Positions 50,001-60,954 of a stretch of 64,000 nt of DNA are shown here, in pieces. Both the position numbers and the translations under genes were made by a program. Source of the stretch: Nitrosospira briensis C-128 (GTDB lineage: Bacteria; Pseudomonadota; Gammaproteobacteria; Burkholderiales; Nitrosomonadaceae); NCBI RefSeq assembly GCF_000619905.2, contig NZ_CP012371.1:992001-1056000 (forward strand), read 5' to 3'. The notes beneath the pieces are model-generated. The model was not told the DNA's origin and did not search any database. It was given only the letters and a program-made list of their open reading frames with translations. Positions within the stretch are counted from its first letter, which is position 1; every line of letters begins with the position of its first letter.

Positions 50001-50176
50001 GAGCCGCCGCACGCCGCTCAATGGGAACCGGTGTCTTTGGCGGCATGCTGCTCGCGACCTTTATCGCAACCATATTCATTCCGTTGTTCTTCACCTGGCT
50101 TACTCGCAAGAACTCGGGAAAGCGGGCTGAAGATGTACAACATGTACAAGAGGAAAGGGCAAATGCGCCACTATAA
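47039..50176 (+). CDS. RND multidrug efflux permease, AcrB/MexB (HAE1) type
   Basis: Inner-membrane proton/drug antiporter of 1045 residues with 12 membrane helices and two large periplasmic loops. The proton-relay aspartates D409-D410 lie in GIVVDDAIVVLENIE in TM4. The FxPPEDQGY motif at the start of the second half and the GLAAKNAILIVEFA segment are typical HAE1 features. It starts 12 bp after the adaptor stop and overlaps the outer-membrane factor gene. Substrates cannot be read from sequence. Confidence 0.96.
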   Translation: MTRFFITRPIFASVVSIIIVLAGLAAAMQLPIAQYPQIAPPTVLITATFPGASADTLAKTVAAPIEEQLSGVENLLYFNSSADSSGTLTITVTFEVGTDVDQATFNVSNQVNIALPRLPEEVRRTGLIIQKRSNDILLVFMLVSKEKGKFDPLYLSNYATLNVLDELKRTKGVGDAIVFGGQDYSMRIWLRPDRMAQLGVTTTDIAAAIRSQNAQYAAGKIGQEPAPADQQLIYTVNAKGRLLEPEQFGNIILRADGPRGALYLKDVARIELGAQSYDVRTALNGQPGACIPIFLQPGANALETKEALVAKMEELKTHFPDGMDYVVPYDTSLFVTASIWEVVKTLGEAMVLVILVVYLFLQSWRATLIPLVAVPISLIGSFAGLWLFGFSINTLTLFAMVLSIGIVVDDAIVVLENIERLMDEEQLSPMKAAIKSMEQVSRAVVAIVLVLCAVFVPVAFMGGIAGELYRQFAVTVAVAVVISGIVALTLTPALCAIILKTTHGESAFFRKFNSGFKGLTNFYTHTVNLTLHHPIIGALVFAGIVGVAIYLGKTVPESFVPPEDQGYVVAATILPDGATLSRTTRTAEAVRAAIAEDPAVSHQFVVNGYDLIGGGNKTSSATMFVTFKDWSERTATAEDIVNKLFGIGMQQPDGIAIAFNPPAIRGLGTAGGFEVYVQARGGSDPVRLSGVVSNLIDALNQEPRLAGINTFFRPTVPQFFIEVDEAKAISQGVSIADLYATLQSTMGSLYINDFNKSGRTYRVQLQAEPQYRMKPEDLGRVYVRSESGAMVPMSALSTIKSIVGAEQLERYNGLLAAKIMGSGAPGVSSGDAIKLVEEIAAKNLPDNYQISWTAQAFQEKRTGSAATLAFSFAIIMVFLILAAQFETWGLPLAVIMAVPFALTGTLLAVLVRGMPNDIYFQVGLITLIGLAAKNAILIVEFASQKMREGMPVAEAAVEAARLRFRPIVMTSMAFVLGIVPLVIATGAGAAARRSMGTGVFGGMLLATFIATIFIPLFFTWLTRKNSGKRAEDVQHVQEERANAPL

Positions 50177-51560
50177 TGCATGGATCAGAATACTGTTCTT
50201 ACTCCCGACCCTGGTCGTAACCTCTTGCGCCATGGGGCCCGACTATGTCCGGCCCCACATCGACACCGCTGATGCGTTTCGCATGGCTGAAAACGAAGGA
50301 CACTCCATTGCCAATCTTCCATGGTGGGAGCTGCTTCACGACGATGTGCTTCAACAGCTTATCCGGCAGGCTTTAGCGGAAAACAAGGATCTCAAGCAGG
50401 CCGTGGCAAGCGTCGAGGAACTCGAGGCCCGCAGTGCCATCAGCCGTTTTGACCTGCTCCCGAAGCTGGACTACAACATCAACGCGCCTGCATTCGGCAC
50501 CCTCGGCGGATTCCTTTTCCCCGGGTTTCCCACACCGTACAGCTACTTCGCACAAAATAACCTGGCCTGGGAAATAGATATCTGGGGCAGGCTCCGCCGC
50601 GCCAACGAGGCCACTCGTGCGGACTTGATGTCGCGCGAGGAAAATCGCCGGGCCGTTGTCCTCACACTGGTGAGCTCGGTAGCACAATCCTATTTCGATC
50701 TTTTGCAATTCGACATGCAGTTGGACATTGCGCAAAATGCACTGCGGTCCTGGGAGGAATCGGTTGCCCTCTCTCGGGCACAACTGCGTGGAGGCCTCAT
50801 CTCGCGGCTCGATCTGGATCAGTTCGAGGCAGAGCGGGCCAACGCGGCCACGCGCGTGGCGGAGATCCAGCGTCAAATGGTTCAGAAAGAGAATGAGCTG
50901 AGCGTGTTGTTAGGCAAGAATCCGGTGCCGATCGGGCGAGGCATTTCGCTGACAGAACAACTGTTGCCGCCCGCAGTCCCTGCCGGCCTTCCCTCCGAGT
51001 TGTTGCAGCGGCGCCCGGATATTTTGCAAGCCGAACAAACGCTGGCAGCAGCTACCGCGAGGATTGGAATGGCCAAAGCGGCACGCTTTCCCAGGATTAC
51101 GATCACCGGTTTTCTCGGCGTGGCCAGTCCGGCATTGTCCAAGCTACTCGTTGCGGGAAGCGAATTTGGGGCAGCGGGAATCGGGCTGGCAGGCCCGTTG
51201 CTGAATCCGCAAAGCCTGGGGTTCGAACAGCGGGCGGCTGAAGCGGTGGCAAGACAGGTATTGGCCAAGTACGAACAGACCATTCTTGTGGCCTTCAAGG
51301 AGGTTGAAGATGCCTTGGTGGCTGTTCGTACGTTTAATGATCAACGTACGGCACAACAAGAACAGGTCGAAGCGTTGCGCTCGGCTTTACGCGTGGCAGA
51401 CCTCCGCTACAAGGGCGGCATTACCAGCTATGTGGACGTACTTCTTGCCAAGCGCAACCTGTTCGATGCCGAGTTTGGGCTTTCGGCAACACGCCGGATG
51501 CATCTGGTGTCCGTCATTCAACTCTATAAGGCGCTGGGCGGAGGATGGTTGCCAGCCTAA
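50163..51560 (+). CDS. outer membrane efflux channel lipoprotein (NodT/OprM family)
   Basis: 465-residue TolC-like channel of the NodT/OprM lipoprotein class. The signal peptide ends in VVTSC, a lipobox, followed by AMGPDYVRP, the standard start of the mature family. Two OEP repeats with long helices follow (for example RRPDILQAEQTLAAATARIGMAKAARFP). The ATG at 50163 has GAGGAAAGGG upstream and overlaps the permease end by 14 bp; longer frames up to 50031 lack a signal peptide. It could also serve the second pump downstream, which has no channel gene. Confidence 0.93.
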   Translation: MRHYNAWIRILFLLPTLVVTSCAMGPDYVRPHIDTADAFRMAENEGHSIANLPWWELLHDDVLQQLIRQALAENKDLKQAVASVEELEARSAISRFDLLPKLDYNINAPAFGTLGGFLFPGFPTPYSYFAQNNLAWEIDIWGRLRRANEATRADLMSREENRRAVVLTLVSSVAQSYFDLLQFDMQLDIAQNALRSWEESVALSRAQLRGGLISRLDLDQFEAERANAATRVAEIQRQMVQKENELSVLLGKNPVPIGRGISLTEQLLPPAVPAGLPSELLQRRPDILQAEQTLAAATARIGMAKAARFPRITITGFLGVASPALSKLLVAGSEFGAAGIGLAGPLLNPQSLGFEQRAAEAVARQVLAKYEQTILVAFKEVEDALVAVRTFNDQRTAQQEQVEALRSALRVADLRYKGGITSYVDVLLAKRNLFDAEFGLSATRRMHLVSVIQLYKALGGGWLPA

Positions 51561-52084
51561 CGAGCATCATCCGCACCAGGTCGTCGCGGTTGGCGGTTGG
51601 CGGATGGCACCGCCGCTTCAGTTCTGAACGTATTTTCTCCATATCCGTTTTTTTTTGCAAAAACTGGCCGGTCCGATATTTCAAGCACCGGCCAGACGTT
51701 TCGCCCATCAGTACCGTTGGCAAGCTGCGATACATTTTATATGCTTCACGTTATATTGCTTCACTGCTCTGCTGTGGATCGCTCATAATGGAAGAAGATG
51801 CAAGGAAACGTTTGGTTTTTATCCAGAACTTTCTTCAGTTGAATCCGCATTTGCGGCCAACCCAAGCTTCACAGTCAATTGCGGCGTGAGCCGCAGCGAA
51901 AATCAAGAGTAGCAAGGCTGAACAATACGACATTCATAGCCATGGCTTCCCGCTATGCGTCGATCGCGGCCTCAACCGAAACAGAAATGCACATTCAGCA
52001 GCTGAATTCCCGGAAAAATCCGATCGCCGGGTAACTCAGCCCTGGAAACCTGTCCTCTATTCAGGGCAACCCAAGAGCCGGGAT
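51561..52084. other. intergenic region between two RND systems
   Basis: 524 bp without a supported gene. Short frames here have no Shine-Dalgarno and no protein-like pattern. A GCGGC-GTGA-GCCGC hairpin is at about 51881. A promoter for the second adaptor-pump pair should lie in this stretch but is not obvious. Confidence 0.4.
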
Positions 52085-53323
52085 ATGAATCTGACAATTC
52101 AGCGGTTAACAGCATCAGTCATCCGGGACGGAACCCGCATCATTCGCATGAGCGTAGGGTCGCTCCTGATCGTCCTCGCCGCTTGCTCGGAGAAAGCACC
52201 GCCCAGCTCGGCCCAGCCTGCCCCTGAAGTAGAAGTGATTACCGTAACCACGCAAACGGTCCCGGACGAACCGGAGTTTATCGGACGAACGGAGGCTTTC
52301 CGCCCGGTGGAGATTCGGCCGCAGGTTACCGGCATCATTCAAAAAATATTTTTTACCGAAGGCCGGAATATTCGCAAAGGTGAACAGTTGTACCTTATCG
52401 ACCCTGTTCCCTTCAAAGCCGCTTATCTCAGCGCCAGCGCACGCGTGGCCCAGGCTCAGGCGCGCCTGGTGCAGGCGGAGCAGGATCTGGTCCGTGTAAA
52501 GCCCCTTCTCGAGGAACAGGCTGTCAGCAAAAAAAACGTCGACGATGCCGTAGCCGAGACACTGGCGGCCAAAGCCGCGCTGGAAGCGGCGCGCAGCGAC
52601 TTGGTGAAGGCAAAATTCGATATGGACAATACGCTGATCACGGCGCCGGTAAGCGGCCGAGTCGGCCGTAGCCAGTTCTACGAAGGAAGGCTCGTCTCCG
52701 CACAGACGACCCTTTTGACGACTATCGATCAGCTGGACCCCATGTACGTCAATGTGAGCGTCCCGGAAAGCTATCTCCTCCGGCGGCGCCGCGATCTTGC
52801 CGAACACAGGATCGAGAGACCGAGTATTTTTCAGTTACGGGGCGTGATGACCTTTTCCGACGGGAGCGTATACCCGGGAGAAGGACTACTTGATTTTGCG
52901 GATGTCAACTTACGATCCGAGACAGGCATGCTACAGACGCGATTCACATTTCCCAATCCGGAAGGAGGCTTTGCGCCGGGGCAGTCCTATTTTTATCCTG
53001 GGCAGTTCGTCAAAATTCGCCTCAAGGGGTATATCCGACCTGATGCGATCCTCATCCCGCAACGAGCCGTTCAACAGATGCCTACCGGATCGTTTGTCTA
53101 TGTGATCGGCGAGGGTGACAAGGCGGAGCTTCGCCCGGTTCAGGCAAGTTTATGGTACGAAAACGAGTGGTTGATCGACGACGGCCTCCGGCCAGGAGAA
53201 CGGGTGGTGGTGGAGGGCTTCCATCGGGTTCGACCAGGGGCTCAGGTGACCGCTGTCCCATTCCAGGATGGAAAGACTCCAAATAGTCGTCTGGAGGAAA
53301 AACCCACGCAGAACGCACCATGA
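52085..53323 (+). CDS. second RND efflux adaptor lipoprotein
   Basis: 412-residue adaptor of the same family as the protein at 45770 but clearly diverged. The lipobox is LAACSEK near residue 34. Lipoyl and hairpin motifs are visible (VEIRPQVTGIIQKIFFTEGR, then a helical hairpin, then ITAPVSGRVGRSQFYEGRLV). It ends in an ATGA overlap with the next permease gene. No regulator or outer-membrane factor accompanies this pair, suggesting that it shares the channel encoded just upstream. Confidence 0.92.
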   Translation: MNLTIQRLTASVIRDGTRIIRMSVGSLLIVLAACSEKAPPSSAQPAPEVEVITVTTQTVPDEPEFIGRTEAFRPVEIRPQVTGIIQKIFFTEGRNIRKGEQLYLIDPVPFKAAYLSASARVAQAQARLVQAEQDLVRVKPLLEEQAVSKKNVDDAVAETLAAKAALEAARSDLVKAKFDMDNTLITAPVSGRVGRSQFYEGRLVSAQTTLLTTIDQLDPMYVNVSVPESYLLRRRRDLAEHRIERPSIFQLRGVMTFSDGSVYPGEGLLDFADVNLRSETGMLQTRFTFPNPEGGFAPGQSYFYPGQFVKIRLKGYIRPDAILIPQRAVQQMPTGSFVYVIGEGDKAELRPVQASLWYENEWLIDDGLRPGERVVVEGFHRVRPGAQVTAVPFQDGKTPNSRLEEKPTQNAP

Positions 53324-56300
53324 GTTCCCATTTTTTTATCGATCGTCCAATTTTTGCCTCGGTCCTGTCCATCATTATTGTCGTGCTGGGTCTGGTGTCT
53401 TTGCAAAAGCTGCCGATAGCGCAATTTCCGCAAATTACGCCACCCATGGTGCAGATTGATGCGGATTATCCCGGCGCAAGCGCGGAAATTGTCGCCGAAG
53501 CGGTAGCGCGTCCGATCGAGGTACAGCTTCCCGGAATCGACAATCTCCTCTACTACGACTCCACCAGTACGAATGATGGGCACATGACGATGAGGCTCAC
53601 GTTCGAGATCGGAACTGATGTGGATATCGCGCAGGTCCAGACGCAGAACCGGCAACGCCTTGCCGAACCCCAACTGCCCGATGAAGTCATCCGTCAGGGG
53701 GTGACCGTAAAAAAGACGTCGCCGGATCTGCTGGCGGTCATCATGCTGAGCTCCACCGATCCCAGGCATGAGACGGTTTTTCTCTCGAACTATGCCCTGC
53801 TTCGCGTTCTCGACAACGTCAAACGAATCCCCGGTGTCGGCGACGCCATCATCTTCGGCGCGCAAAATTATTCGATGCGGTTGATCCTCAATCCCGTCCG
53901 CATGGCGCAACTCGATATCACGCCGACCGAAATTGCGGCTGTGGTTCGCGAGCAGAATCGGGATTTCCCAGCCGGGAGAATAGGTCGCGAACCCACGCCC
54001 AAAGGCACCGAGCTTACCATTCCCGTCATTACGCGTGGCCGAATGAGCGAGGTCAAGGAATTCGAGGATATGATCGTTCGAGCTTATCCGGACGGTTCCA
54101 TGGTCCGAATGAGGGATATCGCACGGGTGGAGCTGGGTGCTCAATCCTATGACCTTGAAGGGCGATGGAACGGGCAGCCGAACGCGTTCCTGCTGACCTT
54201 TCTTTCTCCGGGCGCCAATGCGCTCGAGACGGTCAAGCATGTTCGCCAGGAAATGGAAAAACTGGCCAGAAGCTTTCCGGCGGGCGTGTCCTATGATATT
54301 CCCTACGACACGACCACATTCATTGATGTCTCTATCAAAGAAGTGGTGAAAACCCTTATTGAAGCGACGCTCCTGGTCATCCTGGTCGTCTTTCTTTTTC
54401 TGCAGAGCTGGCGTGCGACGCTCATCCCGGCCGTCGCCGTTCCAATTTCCCTCATTGGAACGCTGGCAGGGATGGAAGCGCTGGGATTCTCGATCAATAC
54501 GCTGACCTTGTTTGGCATGGTGCTGGCAATCGGCATCGTGGTGGATGATGCGATCGTTGTGGTGGAGAATGTCGAGCGGCATATGACCAAGGGAGGTTTG
54601 TCACCCAGGGACGCAGCCAAAAAAGCCATGGACGAGGTAACGGGGCCCGTGGTTGCAATTGTCCTTGTGCTGGCTGCCGTGTTTGTTCCGGTCGCTTTTC
54701 TAGGCGGAATTACCGGTGAGCTGTATAAACAGTTTGCCATCACCATTGCCCTGTCCGTGGCCATTTCCGGGTTCGTGGCGCTTACGCTCAGCCCCGCGCT
54801 TTGCGCACTGGTCCTCAAGCCAGGTCACGACTCGGCCAATAAGTTCTGGAATATTTTCAACCGGTCGTTTGACTGGATTCAGGGCCGCTACGTTGGAACC
54901 GTCGGGACGATCCTGAAGCGATCCTTGATTGCTCTGGCCATCTTCGGAGCGCTGATAATCGTCATCCTCGGGCTGTTCAAAACCATTCCGGGCAGTTTCC
55001 TTCCGGAAGAAGATCAAGGCTATTTTATTACGATCGTCCAATTGCCGGAGGGCGCATCCAAAACACGGACGATCGAGGTCCTGAAAAAAATAGAAACCTA
55101 TTTCCGGGCAAATCCCGCGGTCCATTCGACGGATGTCCTGGCGGGTCAGAATTTTGTGTTCGGCACACGGGGAACGAATCAAGCAACGATGTTCGTGCCG
55201 CTGCAACATTGGGATACGCGAACAGATCCCAGCGACCAGGTCCCGGGTCTTATTGCGGCGGCTCTCGGGGAATTTGCCAAAATCCCCGAGGCCTTGATTC
55301 TTGCATTTAATGCGCCTTCCATCCCGGGTCTGGGTTCCACAGGAGGTTTCTCGCTTCAATTGCAAGATCCCAGCGGCGGCGATTTTACCGAGTTCGCCGC
55401 CGTCGCTCAGGAGTTTGTAGCCAAGGCGGTGGAATACCCTGCGATCGCGGCTGCCAATACAAATTTTCGGGTAAGCACCCCACGGCTGTATGCCCAGGTA
55501 GACCGTGAGCGGGCTAAAGCGCTGGGGGTGCCCATTTCTGAAGTCTTCGATACCATGCAGGCTTATTTTGGAAATCTGTATGTCAACGATTTTGTGAAAT
55601 TCGGCCGCGTCTACCGGGTGCAAACAGAGGCGCTACCGGAGTATCGTTCCCGCCCGGACGACATCAGCAAAGTATATGTGCGCGCCCAGAATGGTACGGA
55701 ACATACTATGATCCCGCTGGACTCGGTCGTGTCAACCGAATTCAGCAGCGGCCCGGACCCGGTTACGCATTTCAATGGCTTCAATACCGCGCTCGTACTG
55801 GGCGGCGCCGCGCCGGGATACAGCTCGGGACAGGCGCTGGCAGCGCTGGAGCAAGCAGCAAATGAAATCCTGATACCTCGCGGTTATACGATCGACTGGA
55901 GCGGGATATCATTTCAGGAGCAGAAGGCTGGAGGACAGTCCATCATGGTATTTGCCTTCGCTCTGCTCATGGTCTTTCTGGTGCTGGCCGCGCTGTACGA
56001 AAGCTGGTCCGTTCCCTTCGCAGTCATTCTTGCGATACCTTTCGGGGTCCTGGGAGCGCTACTGGCCATATGGGTTCGCGGGTTAACCAATGACATCTAT
56101 TTTCAGATCGGATTGATAACGTTGATCGGTCTCACGGCAAAAAACGCAATCCTGATTGTCGAGTTTGCGAATCAGCGATATGCTGAAGGCGTGCCGCTGG
56201 TCGATGCCGCGCTCGAAGCGGCACGCCTTCGTTTCCGACCTATCATCATGACCTCCATGGCCTTCATCCTGGGGGTGTTTCCGCTTGTGGTGGCGTCGGG

Positions 56301-56493
56301 GGCAGGCGCAGCAAGCCGGAATTCCATCGGCACGGGCGTGTTCGGCGGGATGCTGGCCGCCACATTCCTGGCCATTTTTTTTGTACCGCTCTTTTTTGTC
56401 ATGATAGGCAAGATCACTCGGCGAGGTAAGCAACCAACCGCTGAGCCTCAACAGATTGAGGCTGGCGATTTATATCCTGAAGAAAAATCATAG
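53320..56493 (+). CDS. second RND multidrug efflux permease (HAE1)
   Basis: 1057-residue pump with the standard 12-helix duplicated fold. D409-D410 in GIVVDDAIVVVENVE form the proton relay; SFLPEEDQGYF and GLTAKNAILIVEFANQRY are typical. Translation is coupled to its adaptor by the ATGA overlap. It is not a recent duplicate of the first pump: the periplasmic loops differ throughout. The substrate is unknown. Confidence 0.95.
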   Translation: MSSHFFIDRPIFASVLSIIIVVLGLVSLQKLPIAQFPQITPPMVQIDADYPGASAEIVAEAVARPIEVQLPGIDNLLYYDSTSTNDGHMTMRLTFEIGTDVDIAQVQTQNRQRLAEPQLPDEVIRQGVTVKKTSPDLLAVIMLSSTDPRHETVFLSNYALLRVLDNVKRIPGVGDAIIFGAQNYSMRLILNPVRMAQLDITPTEIAAVVREQNRDFPAGRIGREPTPKGTELTIPVITRGRMSEVKEFEDMIVRAYPDGSMVRMRDIARVELGAQSYDLEGRWNGQPNAFLLTFLSPGANALETVKHVRQEMEKLARSFPAGVSYDIPYDTTTFIDVSIKEVVKTLIEATLLVILVVFLFLQSWRATLIPAVAVPISLIGTLAGMEALGFSINTLTLFGMVLAIGIVVDDAIVVVENVERHMTKGGLSPRDAAKKAMDEVTGPVVAIVLVLAAVFVPVAFLGGITGELYKQFAITIALSVAISGFVALTLSPALCALVLKPGHDSANKFWNIFNRSFDWIQGRYVGTVGTILKRSLIALAIFGALIIVILGLFKTIPGSFLPEEDQGYFITIVQLPEGASKTRTIEVLKKIETYFRANPAVHSTDVLAGQNFVFGTRGTNQATMFVPLQHWDTRTDPSDQVPGLIAAALGEFAKIPEALILAFNAPSIPGLGSTGGFSLQLQDPSGGDFTEFAAVAQEFVAKAVEYPAIAAANTNFRVSTPRLYAQVDRERAKALGVPISEVFDTMQAYFGNLYVNDFVKFGRVYRVQTEALPEYRSRPDDISKVYVRAQNGTEHTMIPLDSVVSTEFSSGPDPVTHFNGFNTALVLGGAAPGYSSGQALAALEQAANEILIPRGYTIDWSGISFQEQKAGGQSIMVFAFALLMVFLVLAALYESWSVPFAVILAIPFGVLGALLAIWVRGLTNDIYFQIGLITLIGLTAKNAILIVEFANQRYAEGVPLVDAALEAARLRFRPIIMTSMAFILGVFPLVVASGAGAASRNSIGTGVFGGMLAATFLAIFFVPLFFVMIGKITRRGKQPTAEPQQIEAGDLYPEEKS

Positions 56494-56579
56494 CGTCCAA
56501 TGCGAATACCGCATCGAATGGCAGCGGAGGGTAGCCGGAATCAGACTCAATAAAACAGGTGGATAACAACACTGCTACT

Positions 56580-57503
56580 TCAGTGTTTCACTCCTGTTAT
56601 TTCCGGCATCAGCGCTGGGGCCTCCTTCAATAAAAACTCCCTGAATGCTTGCGCTACGCTAGAAAGCCGCTTGTTTTTTCGGTGCACCACATGCCAATGG
56701 CGAATGATTGGAAAATCCTGCACATCCAGAATCGAGAGACGCTTTGTCTCCAGTTCCAGCTCAGCGGTATGCAACGACATGATGCCCAGCCCCATCCCCG
56801 CTTGTACCGCCTGCTTTATCGCCTCGCTGGTATCCGTTTCCATCCCCCGGTTAATGGCAATATGATGCGCCGCAAAGAAACGTTCCATTGCACCACGCGT
56901 GCCCGAACCGGGCTCACGCACGAGGAAAGTTTCCTGCTCCAGCCGTTTTACGGGAATACGGCGCATCTTGCATAAGGGATGATTCGGTGGCGCAATGACC
57001 ACCAACGGATTCTCCATAAAAGACTCAGAAGCGATGTCGGGGCCATCCGGTGGTTGCCCCATAATGGCCATATCAACCGCATTGTCGGATAATTGCTTCA
57101 GGACCGTCTCCCGATTAGCGACATTCAGGCTGACGGTAACACCGCTATAGCGCTGGCAGAATCTTGCGAGCAGGTGCGGGGCAAAATAATTGGCAGTACT
57201 CACTACCGCGATATTCAGTTTGCCTCGCTCCAGGCCCTTCAACTCATCGAGCGCCAGTTCCATATCGGCCAGTTGCTGGGAGATCGCGCGGCTGTAATGA
57301 TAAAGTTCGCGTCCGGCATCCGTCAGATAGATTTTCTTGCCCATCTGTTCAAACAACGGCAGACCGATACTTTGCTCCAACTGCTTGATCTGCATCGAGA
57401 CCGCGGGTTGGGTCAGGAAGAGGCTTTCGGCCGCACGCGAAAAGCTCAGGTGGCTGGCCACGGATTCGAAAACCTTTAATTGCCTCAGAGTGAGATGTAG
57501 CAT
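56580..57503 (-). CDS. cbbR: LysR-type regulator CbbR
   Basis: 307-residue LysR-type activator divergent from cbbL. The N-terminal helix-turn-helix (LRQLKVFESVASHLSFSRAAESLFLTQPAVSMQIKQLE) and the effector domain (NIAVVSTANYFAPHLLARF and LVREPGSGTRGAMERFF) are typical of CbbR/RbcR. The position next to RuBisCO genes gives the name. It should activate cbbLS-cbbX in response to Calvin-cycle metabolites or NADPH. Confidence 0.93.
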   Translation of the reverse strand: MLHLTLRQLKVFESVASHLSFSRAAESLFLTQPAVSMQIKQLEQSIGLPLFEQMGKKIYLTDAGRELYHYSRAISQQLADMELALDELKGLERGKLNIAVVSTANYFAPHLLARFCQRYSGVTVSLNVANRETVLKQLSDNAVDMAIMGQPPDGPDIASESFMENPLVVIAPPNHPLCKMRRIPVKRLEQETFLVREPGSGTRGAMERFFAAHHIAINRGMETDTSEAIKQAVQAGMGLGIMSLHTAELELETKRLSILDVQDFPIIRHWHVVHRKNKRLSSVAQAFREFLLKEAPALMPEITGVKH

Positions 57504-57548
57504 GGTCGTTTTGCCGGGGTCGATTTTGAGGAATAATATAAGATAAAG

Positions 57549-59116
<1,568 letters not shown>

Positions 59117-59141
59117 TCATATTCAAGGAGATATATAAACC

Positions 59142-59576
59142 ATGATGACCAATGTAGGAAATCTCGTCACGCAGGGGCAGTTTTCTTTCCTGCCCCCATT
59201 GACGGACAAACAAATCTCGGCGCAAATTAAATATGCGCTGAAGAACAATTGGGCAATAGGCATTGAATATACCGATGACCCGCATCCACGCAACACTTAT
59301 TGGGAGATGTTTGGCAATCCGATGTTCGATCTGAAGGATCCCGCCGGCATATTGGGCGAGATCAATGACTGCCGTAAAACCTATCCGAATCATTACATAC
59401 GGGTAACGGCATTCAACTCCACTCGTGGAGTCGAGAGTCCAACCATGTCGTACATCGTCAACCGTCCCAAAACCGAACCGGGCTTTGGCGTGGTACGTCA
59501 GGAAACGGAAGGTCGCTGCATTCGCTACACCATTCATTCCTACGCAACCGACAAACCGGAAGCCGAGCGGTATTAA
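59142..59576 (+). CDS. cbbS: RuBisCO small subunit, form IC
   Basis: 144-residue small subunit. It is longer at the C-terminus than green-type subunits, as in form IC/ID, where the extension forms a beta-hairpin lining the central pore (here PGFGVVRQETEGRCIRYTIHSYATD). The N-terminal FSFLPPLTDKQISAQIKYAL and WEMFGNPMFDLKD segments are typical. An AAGGAG lies upstream of the ATG. A hairpin follows the stop, before cbbX. Confidence 0.97.
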   Translation: MMTNVGNLVTQGQFSFLPPLTDKQISAQIKYALKNNWAIGIEYTDDPHPRNTYWEMFGNPMFDLKDPAGILGEINDCRKTYPNHYIRVTAFNSTRGVESPTMSYIVNRPKTEPGFGVVRQETEGRCIRYTIHSYATDKPEAERY

Positions 59577-59584
59577 TCAGATCT

Positions 59585-59610
59585 CCCCTATCCCTTTTGA
59601 CGGATAGGGG
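59585..59610 (+). terminator. hairpin between cbbS and cbbX
   Basis: Nine-bp stem CCCCTATCC/GGATAGGGG with an eight-base loop, starting 8 bp after the cbbS stop and followed by TTGATTGGGGG. The weak T tract suggests partial termination or an mRNA 3' stabiliser that lowers cbbX relative to cbbLS. Confidence 0.55.
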
Positions 59611-59758
59611 TTGATTGGGGGCAGGAAACGAATGGGTAGCCAACAGCGCTCAATCGCCTTCTGCCTCTTCCCTGGTTGCTCTTAGCACTACCCTGATTTC
59701 AATTAGTAGCAAGGCGGCACACGCGACACCTATGGTGTCTGGCGGGCGCGAATAACTT

Positions 59759-59764
59759 TATAAT
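59759..59764 (+). promoter_or_regulatory. possible cbbX -10 box
   Basis: A TATAAT hexamer lies 20 bp before the cbbX ATG. No good -35 is seen at 17 bp, so a separate cbbX promoter is only possible. Confidence 0.3.
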
Positions 59765-59784
59765 TTTCCCCGTACAAGCTTTGT

Positions 59785-60768
59785 ATGGCTATTTTGTATG
59801 GATCAAACGTGAAAAAACCTTCAAAAGAACCCATTTCTTCGGATGATGATAATCCGGTCGATCTGGCTGCGGAATTTCGCGACTCCAACATCAAGGAGGT
59901 GTTGGACAAGCTGGATCTCGAGTTGATCGGCCTTAAGCCGGTTAAAACGCGTATTCGCGAAACAGCTGCGCTGTTGCTTGTCGATCGCCTGCGCAAAAAA
60001 CTGGATCTGACCGCCGGCGCACCCAGCCTGCACATGTGTTTCACCGGCAACCCCGGTACCGGGAAGACAACCGTGGCGTTACGCATGTCCGAAATCCTGC
60101 ACCGCCTGGGATATGTGCGTGAAGGGCATCTTGTCTCGGTCACACGTGATGACCTGGTGGGTCAATATATCGGCCACACCGCACCTAAAACCAAAGAGGT
60201 ATTGAAGAAAGCAATGGGCGGCGTCCTGTTCATTGACGAAGCCTACTATCTTTATAAACCCGAGAATGAACGCGACTATGGTGCCGAATCGATAGAGATT
60301 CTGTTACAGGCCATGGAGAACAACCGGGAAGACCTGGTTGTAATATTGGCTGGCTACAAAGACCGGATGGATAAATTTTTCCATAGCAACCCGGGCATGC
60401 GTTCGCGCATAGCGCATCATATCGACTTCCCGGACTATGGCGCCGATGAGTTGGTCGCCATCGCCAAGCTCATGCTGGCTGCGCAAAACTACCGCTTCAG
60501 CCCGGAGGGCGAGAAAGCTTTTCGCGAATATATCGGGCTAAGAATGAAGCTGGAGCATTTTGCGAATGCCCGTTCCGTTCGCAATGCGCTTGATCGAGCG
60601 CGGCTGCGCCAAGCCAATCGCCTGTTCGCCGGGGCGAAGAAAAACCTTTCGCGAATAGATCTGATGACTATCGAAGCCGAAGACATCCGCGCAAGCCGGG
60701 TGTTCAAGGAAGGCGCGGTAGATCTGGATGGCGATGAGGGAGCGAATGTGATACCGTCAATCGGTTGA
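59785..60768 (+). CDS. cbbX: RuBisCO activase CbbX (AAA ATPase)
   Basis: 327-residue hexameric AAA+ protein that removes sugar phosphates from red-type RuBisCO by pulling the CbbL C-terminus. Walker [10 protein letters not shown], the pore loop region with VGQYIGHT and Walker [11 protein letters not shown] are visible, with an arginine-rich sensor region ([15 protein letters not shown]). The start at 59785 lacks a clear Shine-Dalgarno; internal starts are possible within the first ten codons. Its position after cbbLS is the usual red-type order. Confidence 0.96.
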   Translation: MAILYGSNVKKPSKEPISSDDDNPVDLAAEFRDSNIKEVLDKLDLELIGLKPVKTRIRETAALLLVDRLRKKLDLTAGAPSLHMCFTGNPGTGKTTVALRMSEILHRLGYVREGHLVSVTRDDLVGQYIGHTAPKTKEVLKKAMGGVLFIDEAYYLYKPENERDYGAESIEILLQAMENNREDLVVILAGYKDRMDKFFHSNPGMRSRIAHHIDFPDYGADELVAIAKLMLAAQNYRFSPEGEKAFREYIGLRMKLEHFANARSVRNALDRARLRQANRLFAGAKKNLSRIDLMTIEAEDIRASRVFKEGAVDLDGDEGANVIPSIG

Positions 60769-60823
60769 TCTGATATATCAATTCATAATAAAACAACACT
60801 GAAATTATCAAAGCGTGACATGA

Positions 60824-60852
60824 GGGCGCCCACTCGGGCGCCCTTTTTTTTT
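60824..60852 (+). terminator. strong intrinsic terminator after cbbX
   Basis: Eight-bp GC stem GGGCGCCC-ACTC-GGGCGCCC followed by nine T. It ends the cbbLSX transcript 55 bp past the cbbX stop. Confidence 0.93.
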
Positions 60853-60954
60853 GCATAGCGGAACGACATGCCTGCGGGTCATCTGCCACGTCATTAGCGA
60901 CAGCACCACGTTATACTTATTCAACCATTTGACATTCATTCAAAAAAATAACTG

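Noticed and set aside
53242-54582. 446-codon open frame antisense to the second RND adaptor and pump
   Set aside because: It is opposite to a clearly coding frame; the product is His/Arg/Asp-rich and without a family pattern, as expected for a shadow of GC-rich coding DNA.
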